Origin: Galeruca laticollis
Lineage: Eukaryota; Arthropoda; Insecta; Coleoptera; Chrysomelidae
Assembly: GCA_963921935.1 (NCBI GenBank)
Contig: OY998180.1
Coordinates: 111,730,183 to 111,794,182 of the forward strand
DNA length: 64,000 nt
Direction: 5' to 3'
Part shown: piece by piece, positions 43,091-55,688 of the stretch
How positions within the stretch are numbered: position 1 is the first letter of the stretch
Layout: each line of letters begins with the position of its first letter
Translations under genes and position numbers: made by a program
The notes under the pieces: model-generated
Seen by the model: only the letters and a program-made list of their open reading frames with translations
Databases searched by the model: none
Told to the model about the DNA's origin: nothing

Positions 43091-45860
43091 CGAGAGAACA
43101 CATCTTGTCGATGTTCTGTAGTGACTGCATATCTAGCTTTCTCGGTACCTCCATATGCGCTCATAAGTTCTTCGAAGGGAGGGTCAGGCTATATGATTCA
43201 CGCCTTCCTCCTTTGAATGGCGCTAGTAGGTTTTGGTGGACTACTTTCGGTTTTCGATTGGGCATATTGCTATATGTGATAGATGACGTCATTGATATTT
43301 TTCTTGATTAAGTGCGGACCTTCCCAATATTTCCTTAATTTTGGGGAAAAGCCTTCTCTCCTTGTCGGTATTTCATCCGTGGGCTCATTTATGGCAGTTC
43401 GATAAGCCAATGCAAATAGGGATGGATACTGGTCCCAGTCTTTCTGGTGGTTGGAAACTACTTTGGACAGGTATTTTCCAAAGGTCCTGTTTATTCTCTC
43501 GACCATTCCATCTGACTGTAGATACAACGCTGTTGTCCTGGTGGTCTTCATTTCCAGCTTGTCACAAATTTCCTGGAATACAAGGCTTTCGATATTTCTT
43601 CCCTTTTCGCTGTGGACTTCCAAGGACACTCCATATCGGCTGATAAATTATTTCACCAGTACATCCGCGATGGTTATGGCCTCTTGATTTGGGATCGCCT
43701 AAATTTCAATCCACTTTGTGAAATAACACATTACAACTAGAATGTATTTACCACCATTTTCTGTCGTTGGAAATAGTCCAGCGATATCTAAAGCAATCCC
43801 TTCGAAAGGGCTTCCAACATTGCGTTGATTCATGGGTGCCTTTCCCTTGCAATGTGGTCCATTAATCGTAGCACAAGTCGTACATTTCTTACACCAGTCC
43901 CACACATTGTCGGAGCTGTTCATCCAATAAAACCTTTCACAAACTCGCTGAAGGGTTTTCTTCACTCCCAGGTAACCTCCTGATGGACTATCGTGTCACT
44001 TCCTCCATACCTCAGCTACTCGCGTTCTCGAGGGATTCTTGAACTGCATCAACCACTTGAGTGCTGCATGGGCAGTCCGGCTGAAGAACTTCCTTCTATA
44101 GAGATACTGGTAAAAGCTTTCCACGGACTCCACTACCGCTAAAAGTTCTCTTCTTGTGACGCAGTAGTTTCGTTCTGGTTTGGAGATGACTTCATTGAAA
44201 TATCCCAGCACTCTTTCTTGCCCTCCTTGGATCTATGACAGCACTCTTCCAATTCCTACGTTGCTTGCATCAGTGTCAAGAATAAAGTCTCCCTTTGGTA
44301 ATGGATATCCCAATATTGGTGCCGTGTTTAACTGTTTCCTCAGGGATTCAAAAGGCGCTTGACAGTGTTAATCATAATGGAAAGCTCTTGCTTCTTCTGT
44401 GAGTCGCTTGGCAATATCTCCAAACTTCCTGACAAGCCTTCCATAGTATGTGCAAAGTCCAAGGAAACTCCCAACTTGATGTTTGTCGATGAAAATAAAA
44501 CACATTAATTTGTTTAAAACTTCATTTATTTGAACTAATGTTCAATTTAAACAAGTTGACGCGTTTCACTAACACAGTAGCTTTCTCAAAACGAATGAGA
44601 AAGCTACTGTGTTAGTGAAACGCGTCAACCAGTTTAAATTGAACATTAGTTGAAATAAATGAAGTTATAAACAAATTAAATTGTTTATTTTCATAGTTCA
44701 GTATGGATCTTCATCAAGTAAAAGCCTCATCTATTCAATTTTTGATGCTTGTCGGTTGGTTGCGGCCATTGCTAAATGGAAGCAATTTTCTCTGGATTCA
44801 CCGCCACTCCTTCATTGCCCTCTATATGTTCCAGTTAGTTGACTCGGCTCTAGAATAGATAACATTTCTTCGGGTTTAACATGAGCTTGGCAGCTTGAAT
44901 TCGTCTTCCAAATTATTCACGTGTTCTTCAAATGTCGTCCAAATAGACCAGGCATGTTTTCCAAGATAACCCTCTCTAGACATTTTCCATGTTGCGTGCG
45001 CATTACAGAGCTCGAATGGCATGACGTTGAATTTCCATAACACAGATCTGGTTGTAAAAGCAGTCTTCTCTTTGTCTTCTGGGTCCATTTTAACTTGCCA
45101 ATTACCAGACTTCGGGTTCAAGGTGGAAAACTATTTGCTGCCGCCCAAAGTGTCTAGCGTCTCATCGATTCGAGGTAGAGGCTGTCTTTCTTCGCCACGT
45201 TGTTTAGATGGCGATAGTCCACGCAGATTCTCGTAGTTCCATCCTTTTTCTTGACGAACACTACTGGAGACGTCTATGGACTAGTAGATGTTTCTATTAC
45301 TTTCTCTCTTTCCGTATCTCGAATTCTTTCAGCTTCCTCTCTATTCGCCCGTGGTAGTCTTCGAGCGGATTGCCTAATTGGCTTGACATCACCAGTATCG
45401 ATTTTGTGTTTGACGGCTGATGTTCTACTAGTCTTTTCTGTAGGAATAGATATCGACACTGCAAAAAGGTATTCTCTCATTTTTCTTTTCTCAGCTCCAC
45501 TCAAGGATTGACCAGACACTGATAACACCTGTTCTAATCTGGCATTGGAATTGTCAGTTGTCGTTGTTTGATGCACTATAGACATCAATGGTACGCAGGA
45601 AGAAATCCTGGTTTCATTTTAGACGGTAACTGGGTAATCTTTCACGTTTATCACACGTACTGGGATCTCTTTCGCCGACGTAACCAATTCTTTTCCTATT
45701 AGTACTCCTCTACCAACCTCTTTGTCGTGGTTCCATGGCTCAATCATCACCGTTGAATCTTCCTCACGATTCCCTGTAGCCGCGCTACTATCATAGTTTC
45801 GCTTCGTGCAGGTAGAACAGTATCTTCCTCTACAGCTGCCAATACCGTGCTGCCTTTAAG
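43091..45860 (-). pseudogene. Gypsy pol: RT, RNase H and integrase, interrupted
   Basis: The minus strand starts in the protease-RT linker (TVLPARSETMIVAR). The RT has PVVFVKKKDGTTRICVDYRH, then SGNWQVKMDPEDKEKTAFTT and VMPFELCNAHATW; the catalytic YxDD region is damaged. A 204-bp inverted-repeat insertion (44490-44693) splits the RT between WPQPTDKHQ and VGSFLGLCTYYGRLVRKFGD. RNase H includes FILDTDASNVGIG and KPERNYCVTRRELLAVVESV. Integrase has the H2C2 motif (CERFYWMNSS...WCKKCTTCA), the first Asp in GIALDIAGLFP and the last acidic region SDGMVERINRTFGKYL. The C-terminus contains VVHQNLLAPFKG. Frameshifts and stops are frequent. Gag and protease are absent. Confidence 0.88.
44490..44693. 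mobile_element. Snap-back inverted repeat (about 99-bp arms) inserted in Gypsy RT
   Basis: Arms 44490-44588 and 44596-44693 pair with few mismatches around a 7-base loop. The right arm contains TGAGAAAGCTACTGTGTTAG followed by TGAAACGCGTCAAC. GAAAC-GC-GTC is the GAAA/stem III/cleavage half of a hammerhead, as in PLE tails, but the CTGANGA half is degenerate (CGAATGA). Like the insert at 11840-11972, it appears to be a retroelement end joined to its own inverted copy. Confidence 0.75.
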
Positions 45861-46414
45861 TTAACACGAGTGTGGTCTATATACAGAGTTTCGATTTTAG
45901 GAATAAAACACTTTGATTTTCGAATATCAGATTCAACAAGAAATATATTTATTTGGAATTCACAAGTCACCATAATTTTGACAGTAGCGTTATCAAACAT
46001 AATGTAATGCTTCTATTATTTATTTAAAAATAGTTTATTCTGATGGGTGGGATAAATTTATACACACGGTATACCTACTTACTCAATTTATTCATACATT
46101 TAACTATTCATTTATAGTTAATTTATGTACACATTTAATTTCTAATTTATATTATATACATTGTTCACTACTGATTTTAAACACGGTTCACATTTATTGC
46201 TCTGCTCGCGACTTGACTAAAATATAGACTGAACTGCGTTCGTAGGTTGTCGCTTATATATTAAAAATATTTATGGAAAATTCGGATTCCTGAAATTTCT
46301 AGATTGCGGCTCTATTGAAACGATCACAAAAAATAGTCCATCGCCCAAATTTTAACTTTTGGATATCGTATTAGACGGCTTCAGAGACTACGCCAGTGTG
46401 ACTTTTCGAAACCA
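45861..46414 (-). repeat. 5' LTR of the Gypsy element
   Basis: On the minus strand it begins TGGTTTCGAAAAGTCACACTG and ends CACACTCGTGTTAA. It is alignable to 42021-42633 along its length, with indels and many substitutions. Confidence 0.85.
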
Positions 46415-47159
46415 TAATTTAGAAGTTGAAATGTACTCTCCCAGATAAAATTACGTCAAAATCCCATTATATGAAGTATATAGAAGTTGTAACTATTATA
46501 AATATACTTTCAGAACAGGGTAGAAACTGGTACCCTGATAAATAAAATATTTTAACGACCACTTACTAAATTCAATTCGAATTTCAAACAAATTCGTTTA
46601 GAGTATGAATGATTGCTAAATATTGAAGATATAACAAAAATTGAACCAAAAATAAAAGTTTCAAGAAAATTGGTAGTGGCACCTGAAACTCAAGTGATCG
46701 ACAAATTCCAGTATACACTATTTAATTTGCCAATTCCACAGTGCTTATTATAAAAAACTCGAATAGTGCCAAGATTCACTGAGTTAAACAAAAATGCTTA
46801 ACTATAAGAAGCCGCAATAATTTACTATGGTTTCTAAAAAAAATGTAATAAAAACTGTACTAAAATTCCAACAGCAGTCACATTGACCAAGTTGAACAGA
46901 AAATAGTTACAAAAAACTATATCAATTTCCAAAAGTTTCAAAAGAATGTCATGATGGATTTTTTCCTTAAAGCCCTACGACTATTAGTTCCCGAAATGTG
47001 ATACCTCGTCACCCTTAATGAATCACTCCGTATACAATTAATTTTTTGGGACACACTGTATATGTTTTTTGGGACACACTGTATATGTTGAATACGCTCT
47101 AAAAGATCACTAATTAGTACATTTATGTATAATATCACTTAATTCCACATAAGGTTTTT
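46415..47159. other. Interval with a mariner-like repeat end
   Basis: Mostly AT-rich and without a recognisable gene. Around 46985-47095, AATGAATCACTCCGTATA and two tandem copies of TTTTTTGGGACACACTGTAT (26-bp period) look like Tc1/mariner-type tips. Confidence 0.45.
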
Positions 47160-47432
47160 GAAATCAGCTCCGAGAAATTCGTACATCACAGTGAAATATC
47201 ATAAATAACTGTCAAGTAAACAGTATACAAGTGATCATAACTACATAGTGAATGACACGGACCAACAAAGTAATCCTAAATTTGCTTTTTTATTAAGAAA
47301 TTGTGCCATATTTCAACGTAAACACATTCATTTAATAATAATTAAAACCGGTATCGTACCATTTACCAGCCATATCAATTGGGTCCGATGCGGCACAGAG
47401 CCGTATTCAGGTGAAACGAATATTAGCGGAAC

Positions 47433-48738
47433 ATGGAAACCGACAATATTATAACCAGCGACAACAGCAATAATCAGTCACCTTTATCTCAACATGTACC
47501 TTCAGCTCAACACTCAATTCCAACTCAACATTCAACGATACCAAAACAACAAGTCTTACCTCAACCTCCACCTTCATCTCAACCTTCGTACTCCAAAGTA
47601 GCTAGCCAACCTCAACAAGCTACCATACCCACTTTCCTATCCAAACTACAAGCCATCGTTTTTAGTTCTCTATACAATCTAAAATTAGAAGAATATCTTC
47701 TGGCTATTGGCTCCACGATAAGTCCGAAAAACATATTATTCACATCTAGATTTTCAAACAATCGTATATGTATTTACCTCTCAAGTAAGGAAATCGTAGA
47801 TGATTTTATCATTAAAAATGATGGGCGCATAAAAATTAACAACGAAGTGATACAAGCACGCAGACTTATCACACCAAACGAAAGACTACTTTTATCCAAT
47901 GTATGTCCCACCATTCCACATGACGTACTACAGAGGGAATTTCAACAACTCGGTTTCAAGCTGTCTTCTGCAATTTCCTTTTTTAAGAATAGGCACCACC
48001 AACCCCGACTATAAACACATATTCAGTTTCAGGAGGCAAGTATACATTGTACCTCCCACAATTCCAATACCAGACTCAGTTTTGATAAATTATGATGACA
48101 CCACATACCGTATTTTTCTTGCTGTAAAAAATTTGTGTTATCATTGCAAACAACATGGTCACTTATCTAACACTGGCACTTCAAAGTTGCCTCCCCAAGC
48201 AACAGACGGCACTTCTTCACCAAACTCAACAACTACAACCAGTCAACCTACTCTGAACTCAGCCAACGAGCAAAGCTCTGAGCCACTAACAAATATATCT
48301 TCAATTTCAATCACCATGCCCATTGAAGCAAATATAGCAACAGCTGCCACAGCTTCGAATATCACTCACTTTGCTGAAACACATAGCATCAAAAGATCCC
48401 TAGGAAAAATATCAAATTCCCTACAAACATCGACGGCTACCGACATCGATTACCCAAAAAAAGCAACTTCGAAAAGAAATATTACCGAAATCATAACACC
48501 ACCTTCCGATACTACAACATCTTACACAAGCTTCAGTAAACCAGATGCAAAACTCAAAAAAGCGAAATCCACTTCTAAATCAACCATCATACTGGAAAAT
48601 CAAATGGCACCTATCAAAGAATTATTCGACAATAAAACTCAAATAATATCTTTCGAACAAACAATCGACTTTTTGAGAACGTACAAGGATCAGCGGACCC
48701 TCTCAGTACAGCAAAAGATTACACCTCTGATACACTAG
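47433..48738 (+). pseudogene. ORF1 of I-like element, one frameshift
   Basis: The ATG at 47433 opens METDNIITSDNSNNQSPLSQ, followed by a Gln/Pro/Ser-rich region. A conserved part follows: LEEYLLAIGSTISPKNILFT, FSNNRICIYLSSKEIVDDFI, then RRLITPNERLLLSNVCPTIP. The frame shifts near 47985 (LRIGTTNPDYKHIFSFRRQV in the next frame). A zinc knuckle begins CYHCKQHGHLSN but its last Cys is not kept. The Ser/Thr-rich tail ends at 48738. The pattern IxPxNI...SNxRIxIxLSS...HPDYKHIxSFRRQxY is typical of ORF1 proteins of I/Nimb-type elements. The product would package element RNA. Confidence 0.8.
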
Positions 48739-48915
48739 AACTATTGCAACTCTTAACTAAAATACATTCATATAACTCTGACCGCCAAATAAAGACCAAA
48801 CGCACTAAAACAAAAAGGAGAATTATGAAATAACTGAAGCTTTTAAAATCAAGAGATGATGCCGAATCTGACGTTTCCCTTACCACATCTCAGGAATCCC
48901 TAACAGAACTTACAT

Positions 48916-51900
48916 AATATTATCTTCAATTTATTGCAATAGACCATAAATGGGTTTTACACCCATTATGAAATGCTCAAAATACTTATAAACGAAACTT
49001 CACCATAAATTATTTGCCATCAAGAAACTAACTTTAAAGGACGACACAATCACAACTTCAATAATTATTCCTGTTTTTACTGAAACAGAAACAACGCGGG
49101 AAAAGCAAGTGGAGGCGTAGCCATCTATGTAAATATTTCATACGAAGCACACAATATAACAATTAATACAAATTTAGAAGCAATAGCAATTTCCATCAAA
49201 ATTCCTCAAACAATTAATATCTGCAACATATATATCCCTCCTGATCAAGTAATTACTTCACAAGACATCACTAACATTTTGTCACAAGTTCCATCACCTC
49301 TAATTTTACTGGGTGATTTTAATAGCCACAATCCTATTTGGGGATCAACAGGTTTTAACGCATAAGGCAGACCAACCGAAAACATCCTATATGCACATAA
49401 TCTAACTATTTTAAATGACGGTAGGCCTACAAGAGTTAATGTTTACACAAGCACTAAATCAACAATCGATTTATCAATTTGCCATCCAACTATCTCACTT
49501 TTAATTTCCTAGGACATTATACCATATTTATACGGAAGCGACCATTATCCAATCAAAATTACGATCTCCGAACAAAACTCCGCCACTACATACCCTACTG
49601 TTCCAAAATGGAAAATAAAACATGCTGATTGGCCAAATTTCAGTAATTACATTAAAGAAAACGTCGCTCTACTACCCGTTAATCTAACAAACGATAACAT
49701 CGACAACATTTTGAACTCATTCACAAAAATTATCACCGATGTAGCAGAAAAATGTATAGGAAAAACAAAAGTACTAAAAAAATATACACCATTGCCGTGG
49801 TGGAACACTGAATGCAATGAAGCTATTAAACAATACAAAGCGTCATTTAATAAACTAAAACGAAATAAATCACTGGGGAACCTAGTAGACTATAAGAGAA
49901 GAAGGGCCCAAGCAAGATACAGCACAAAAAATGCAAGCAAAAACTCCTGGAAAGCGTTCACATCCAACATAAACAGCTCTACACCTTTAAGTACCGTGTG
50001 GCAAAATCTAAGAAAAATATTAGGAAAAAACAAATTTACAAAATTTCCTTTTAAAGCTCACAACAATAGCACAGTCTCAAATAACGAAGACATGACCGAA
50101 TTATTAGCAACACATTTTGAGCACAATTCGAGCAACTCAAACTACTCACAAGAATTTCTGGAATTTAAAACTACTAAAGAAGCCGAATTCTTAGATTACG
50201 ATGACCATGAATGACAATAACATACTTAATATTCCATTAACTATAGATGCACTTAATTTCTCCTTAGACACAACCAAAAATTCTGCCCGAGGATCTGATA
50301 ATATTTCGTTAATCTTTCTCAAAAAACTCCCTCATATTGCCAAGTTATACCTTCTCCACATATTCAACCTAATCTGGTCAAAAAATATTTTCCCATCCAC
50401 GTGGTCACAGGCAATCGTCGTACCCATACCAAAGGCAAACTGCCCAAGAACTAAGTTAATTTCATATCGACCAATAACTCTTACCAACGTACTAAGCAAA
50501 ATAATGAAAAAAATCATAAATAAAAAACGATTGTGGACATTAGAAGACAGAAACCTTTTAATACAAGAACAAAGCGGTTTCCGTCAAAACAGGTCAACAT
50601 TAGACAATCTCATTGATTTGGAATCCGAAATCCACGAATCTTTCGCAAATAAACAAGATTGCCTTGCAGTTTTCATCGATATCACAAAAGCCTTTGATAC
50701 AGCGTGGTGTTATGGCATTATCAAAACTCTTCATTCATGGGGCATCAAATCCTAAAATTCATACAAATTTTTTTTTAATAATCGTTTCTTTCTTGTCCGT
50801 ACCAATGACACAACCTCATCTCTAAAACAACAAACTAACGGGACTCCCCAAGGATCAGTCATCACTTTTCCCGATTGCGGTCAACGACATATTAAACCAT
50901 CATTCCAAACTAGTCAAAGACAGGTTATATGCTGACGATGTGGTAATAATCTCTAAAGGTAAGAACATCGACTCAATTCAGAAACGCATCCAAGAAACAT
51001 TAAACCAACTTCAAAATTGGTCTAAACTCACGGGACTGCAATTTTCAACAGAGAAGACTAAATGCATATTATTTTCTAGAAAATACAATCCCGTGTCTCC
51101 TGAACATAAACTTAATAACATTTCCCTAAATTATGTCGATAACATCAGATTTCTTGGAATGATTGTTGACAAACAACTCAGCTGGAAGAAGCCCATACTA
51201 CATATTAAAAAATCATGCCAAAACGGTATAAACCTTATGAAAACACTCTCAAGCAAGTCCTGGGGATCTGACTATACCTATCTAATGCACATATATAAAA
51301 CACTCATTCGCTCAAAGATAGACTACGGCTCTTAGTATACGCGACAGCTAAAAAAACTACTCTATACCAACTCGAAACCATTCAAAATACAGCACTAAAA
51401 ATAGCAACAGGAGCATTCTGTTCAAGTCCAATAAAAAGCCTACAATGCGAAACCGGGAAACCTTCTCTACAACTCCGGCGAAAATACCTTGCCGCTTCAT
51501 ACGCACTATCCATCAGCACAAACCAGCAGAATCCAGTCTATATTAACATACTGACCAATCACTACAAAACTTTACATTCGGCAAAAATCAAAACAGACCC
51601 ACCATTCTGTGCAAGAGCTAGTCAAATTCTCACATAACTCCAAATCAAACGTCTCCGCTTTCTTTCCAACAAAATTAAAACTCCCCCTCCATGGTCGATC
51701 AATATCCCTCCCACCGACACTTCACTGTGCAAATTTAACAAATTACAAACCCCCATACCCAAATTAGGAAATCATTTGCCTCCATACTTGACAAATATCC
51801 ACAATTTCACCTCGCATATACAGACGCATTCAAAACCTCTGATGGCGTAGGCTCGGCAGTGATCATGCAAAACAGTACACTGCAATTAAAGTTACCTGAA

Positions 51901-52536
51901 ATAAGCAGCGTCTGCACTGGAGAACTATACGCCATTCTACAAGCACTTACTCACATAAAAACAAAACATACTTCAACATCCCTCATAATAACAGACTCTC
52001 TTAACTCAATCCATATTATCAATCAACTTTATCCCACACATCCAATAGCACTCCAAATTAAAGTCAAATTGTCGCAGTTGCAACATTCCAATAGCTTTGT
52101 GGAAATACTTTGGGTTCCTTCTCATGCTGGCCTTCAAGGAAACGAAGAAGCCGACCACAAAGCACGACAAGCAGCAATTAGTGAAACCGTGAGTGAAGTG
52201 CAAACGGTAGTGTATAACGACATAAAACCGCTACTAAAATCAAAAGTGCTAAAATTGTGGCAAACCGAGTGGCAAACGTCCCAATCGAAACTACGCGACG
52301 TGAAACCGGAAGTGAAACCTTGGGCGCAGTCAATAAACAAAAGATCGCTTCAAGCTACACTGACTAGGTTACGAATAGGCCACACCAAACTTACTCATAG
52401 TTACTTAATTACTAAAAGTGAATCCCCAAAATGTGAATTATGTAAGATCCAGCTTACTGTCAAACATTTAATAACCGATTGCCCAAAATTTCAACAATCA
52501 AGACAAGATAACAACCTCAGCAACTATTTAGAATAA
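48916..52536 (+). pseudogene. ORF2 of I-like element: endonuclease, RT, RNase H
   Basis: The AP-endonuclease is readable with several stops: TINGFYTHYEMLKILINETS, ICHQETNFKG, SGGVAIYVNISYEAHNITIN, LILLGDFNSHNPIWGSTGFN and YLYGSDHYPIKITIS (catalytic GDFN and SDHxP kept). The RT has SYRPITLTNVLSKIMKKIIN, EQSGFRQNRSTLDNLIDLES, AVFIDITKAFDTAWCYGI (motif A) and RLYADDVVIISKGKNI (motif C). The 3' third is a clean 225-codon frame (51859-52536): RNase H with SVCTGELYAILQALTHI, LIITDSLNSIHIINQL and LWVPSHAGLQGNEEADHKAR, then CELCKIQLTVKHLITDC. RNase H in ORF2 places it in the I group. Stops lie near 49360, 50214, 50755, 51335 and 51640. Confidence 0.88.
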
Positions 52537-52799
52537 GTTCTTGGCGAAAACTGTAATACACAGAACCTTTTTAAATATCTAAGTGATATTAACTAAACTA
52601 TAAACAACCCATATTTGTGTCGCTAATTACCCCAGTGATAGATGCGACTTGCTTGTAAATAAATAAAAAATTGCACATAATATTGTTAGAGGTCACTTTT
52701 AACTGTAATCTACCTTACATATTCAAATGAGTTAGAAACATAATAGAGGGTGTACCAATGAAGAATATACCTTCACCCAAAAAACAACCAATTATAAAA

Positions 52800-52930
52800 A
52801 CACGCTGGTGCCTACTCGACAGGAACTCCAAACAACCGCTGGAAAACAAGCTTATATCCAAAAACTGAAACTCGTTTGGATGTATCGGTTCGAGCTAAGG
52901 GGCAACAAATTTGTAATTCCACGAAATCAA
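52800..52930 (+). pseudogene. Jockey-type RT C-terminal scrap
   Basis: DRNSKQPLENKLI followed, with a frame change, by AYIQKLKLVWMYRFELRGNK resembles the Jockey pattern RxSxLSLxNKxLxYKxxLKPIWxYGIxLWG. Only about 40 codons remain. Confidence 0.5.
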
Positions 52931-53069
52931 GTCATTTTATATGATCATACATATAAAAGTTCCATATAGACAAGAGGAAATGTCAAAACCACTATACAAA
53001 TTCCTTAAAAAGAGAATGAAACATTTTCGAAAAAGAAAAAAGCAATATTAACGAAGACGAAAATCTGGC

Positions 53070-53200
53070 AACACAGGAGGATATAAAAGAATGTATACGG
53101 AAGCTTGAAAATAGGAAAGCGATAGAAAGTGACTAAATTTGCGGTGCGTGTATAAAATATGAAGACAGAAACACCATTCAAAAGAAAGAATTTAAAAATA
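53070..53200 (+). pseudogene. RTE-type RT fragment
   Basis: LATQEDIKECIRKLENRKAI, then SD, stop, ICGACIKY fits the stretch just before the RT core in RTE-like elements (pattern EVxxAIxxLKNxKAPGxDxIxxELxKY). It is short and contains a stop. Low certainty about the clade. Confidence 0.45.
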
Positions 53201-53699
53201 AGATAAGTGAGTATAGAACCGATTCCAGAAGATGAAGCCACGCCTAAGTAAAATTACAGTTATAATGTCAGATGAGTAAAGTTATAATGAACAGAATAAC
53301 CAAATACAATTTATAATTTGAGATTTGGACTTTTACCGAAAATTATGTTATGCGTATTTCGTACGCTTCAATAGTTTGCAAACATCGATCAATCAGAACC
53401 GTACTGAAAAGCCGCATCCCCTGCAGTTAACGTCCATTCAATTTTATGAACATGAGAGTAGTTTATTTCCAATAAGGTAAATGTCCCATATTTCAGCATC
53501 TTAAGACTTTAATATTTTTCAAATATACCCTAACCATGATATCAGTTTGAAAGCTTTTTTGTGATCAATATTGATATTTGGTTATTTAATGCGTGAATCA
53601 TGTAGTTTTAGTTCGTGAAATTTGGCTCTGCTTCTAAGTTCGTTAGCTCGTGGCCCCTGTTTCGGGATTTAGGTTTTTACACTGAGTTATAATAATGTA
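53201..53699. other. Interval without a recognisable gene
   Basis: No motif or structure that I can name; possibly decayed flank of the RTE scrap. Confidence 0.35.
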
Positions 53700-54791
53700 T
53701 TAATTAAAATACTTGGTTGAAGATCCTGCATCACTGGACTTGCTTGATTTGAGTAGTGTATCATAGTTAACGGCATTTTGATCAAAAGGGAATAAACCAG
53801 CATGTCAGATTCCATTTCTTTTACTTTCAGGCATGAGATTCCTTTGAATGCACTTTTCTAAAATTGGGCCGAAATCTGTTTACATCTTGTTTTTGTTATT
53901 AGCCGTCCGAGAGTCGTGGAAACTTTTTATCCAAGAGTTCTTTAAAGCATGAAACACTACTACGTACATGGGTTAGACTGCGTGAGTTGAGTTGGGTAAG
54001 AGTACCACGAGAATGATGCCTTTTTCCTTACAGAACGTCGTTAATTCCAGAGAGAGATGTGAATGGTGTCCATCAAGAAAGAGCAACACAGGTTTTTTAA
54101 CGTTCTCTTTCAATAAGAAACCATTGAACGAATTTGCGATGTACTCATAAAATGTTTGGCACGTCGTCCACTCATTATCAGATATGGCTATTACCCGCGC
54201 TTTGGGATATTTTTTAAGAATATTCATTGGGATCCGCTTATAAAGAAAGCGATCCTTTATTGGCATTAGTTTTCCATCAGCTCGTCCCAGGAAAAAAGCC
54301 GATTTATCACAATTAAAAATTCGAGAAAATCTGGCAGAATATCCAGACCGATGTTCTTTTCCAAGTACTTATAATCACTGTTGAATCAGTGTCGTATTTT
54401 TTCTTATTCGTGCTGTAGTTGCTTGACAAACCTTTGAGAACACATATGGGTTTCTTTTCATAAATGCTTTGTACCAGTGTCTTCCTAGAATTTCATCATT
54501 AAATGGTTTGGCCGTTTTCAGTTCTTTATTTAATTTACCAACAGAATGCAGTAACTGCTCCTTTATGACGGGAAACTCAATCTCTGCCCTTTTGTCTATT
54601 ACTTCTTCTTCCTCCTTCGTGAGAACTGTCGCATGCCCAGAATGATTTGTATGTATATTTTTCAATTTGTCCCATAACGTTTGGTAAGGCACTTTATACA
54701 ACTTAGAAGCCTTGTAAGCCGTAATTTCGTTATTCCCAACTGATACAAAAGCATGGTCTAAATTTTCGGTGCTATAACTTTTGTACGGCAT
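53700..54791 (-). pseudogene. pogo/Tigger-like DDE transposase
   Basis: From the ATG at 54791, MPYKSYSTENLDHAFVSVGN and ITAYKASKLYKVPYQTLWDK form the Psq helix-turn-helix. The CENP-B-type domain includes GRHWYKAFMKRNPYVFSK. After a frame break (about 54300-54375), RIFNCDKSAFFLGR carries the first catalytic Asp (usually NxDESAF). PVLLFLDGHHSHLSLELTTF carries the second. The third block reads STHAV, stop, PMYVVVFHALKNSWIK where the family has QPxDVxVFxPLK, so the third Asp is replaced by Tyr. The C-terminus FPFDQNAVNYDTLLKSS ends near 53700. A separate family from the elements at 1.4 and 27-29 kb. No TIRs found. Confidence 0.85.
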
Positions 54792-55669
54792 TTTGTACGT
54801 TTCATGTTCCGGAAAGATAAACCGACCTTCAAGTAAATTCTTATCAAGCTAAGATACCTACCTACTTAATAAACACAGAGAAATAAATGTACCGATTTCA
54901 CGTCTATGGTGTAAGTGGTCGGTGCCTTAACTATCACAATAGATTTATCCGTCACGAACTTGGCCAAAAGCAAAAAAATAGAGTCCCTTGTTTCGTGTTA
55001 TTGATTTTTGGAAATTACCGCACTCAAGTTTGTAGGTTATTTTTAAATTATGTAAATTAACCATTAACTACCTTATATATAATTAAAACATACGAAAATA
55101 TATTAAATAAATCGAATAATTATCCAAATTATGCTGGTAGTACCTATACGAATTTACCCTAAAATTGTAAATATAGTACACCTCCAAACTCGTATTAAAA
55201 GAATTCTAGTGAACAAATCATATACCGAATTGAGCTCATAAGAAACGTAATTAAATATCTCATTTGTTTTTTAATTTACTATTGAATCATCTTTTATATT
55301 ATATAAATACACAAGCAACAAAAACTTATCTAGAATATCCCTGATACGGTAGTGACACGACTAGGGGACACACGATAGATAAAATGACCTACCTCTATTT
55401 CGTGAATCGATTTATTGCAATTTTAAAGGACTATGCTTGCATATAACTTTTTTCTAAGTCAAGTTATTAAAAAACGCAAAAGAGCAATATAATTTTTTTT
55501 TATTTACTTACCTTTGCCTTTCCGTAAGCTTAAGATGTACGAGCACCAACCTTACGGTTGTAAGGTAACACGCAAACCGAACATATGATCGTGGCAGACT
55601 GAGCGTTTCGAGCTACGCATTCCTCTAAACTAAGTCGCCAAAATTTTGGTACTTGATTTTTTGGATAGT
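54792..55669. other. AT-rich interval without a recognisable gene
   Basis: AT-rich, no motif seen. CTTACGGTTGTAAGG near 55551 is a small hairpin. Confidence 0.4.
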
Positions 55670-55688
55670 TTAACCCTTTCGAGACTAA

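Larger units (their letters stand above)
42021..46414 (-). mobile_element. Ty3/Gypsy LTR retrotransposon, gag-less, with macrodomain
   Basis: Two related LTRs (42021-42633 and 45861-46414) bound a minus-strand pol. The internal region starts only in the protease-RT linker, so gag and protease are deleted. RT, RNase H, integrase and a macrodomain follow in that order. A polypurine tract (AAGGAGGGGGTAA, minus strand) directly precedes the 3' LTR. The LTRs differ by many substitutions and indels, so the element is old. No clear target duplication was found. Confidence 0.88.
47160..52680 (+). mobile_element. I-like non-LTR retrotransposon with RNase H, nearly full length
   Basis: Plus-strand element with ORF1 (47433-48738), ORF2 (about 48916-52536: endonuclease, RT, RNase H, Cys/His motif) and an A-rich end (AAATAAATAAAAAATTGCAC near 52657). 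Both ends are approximate and no target duplication was found. It is AC-rich on the coding strand, unlike its neighbours. Confidence 0.85.
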
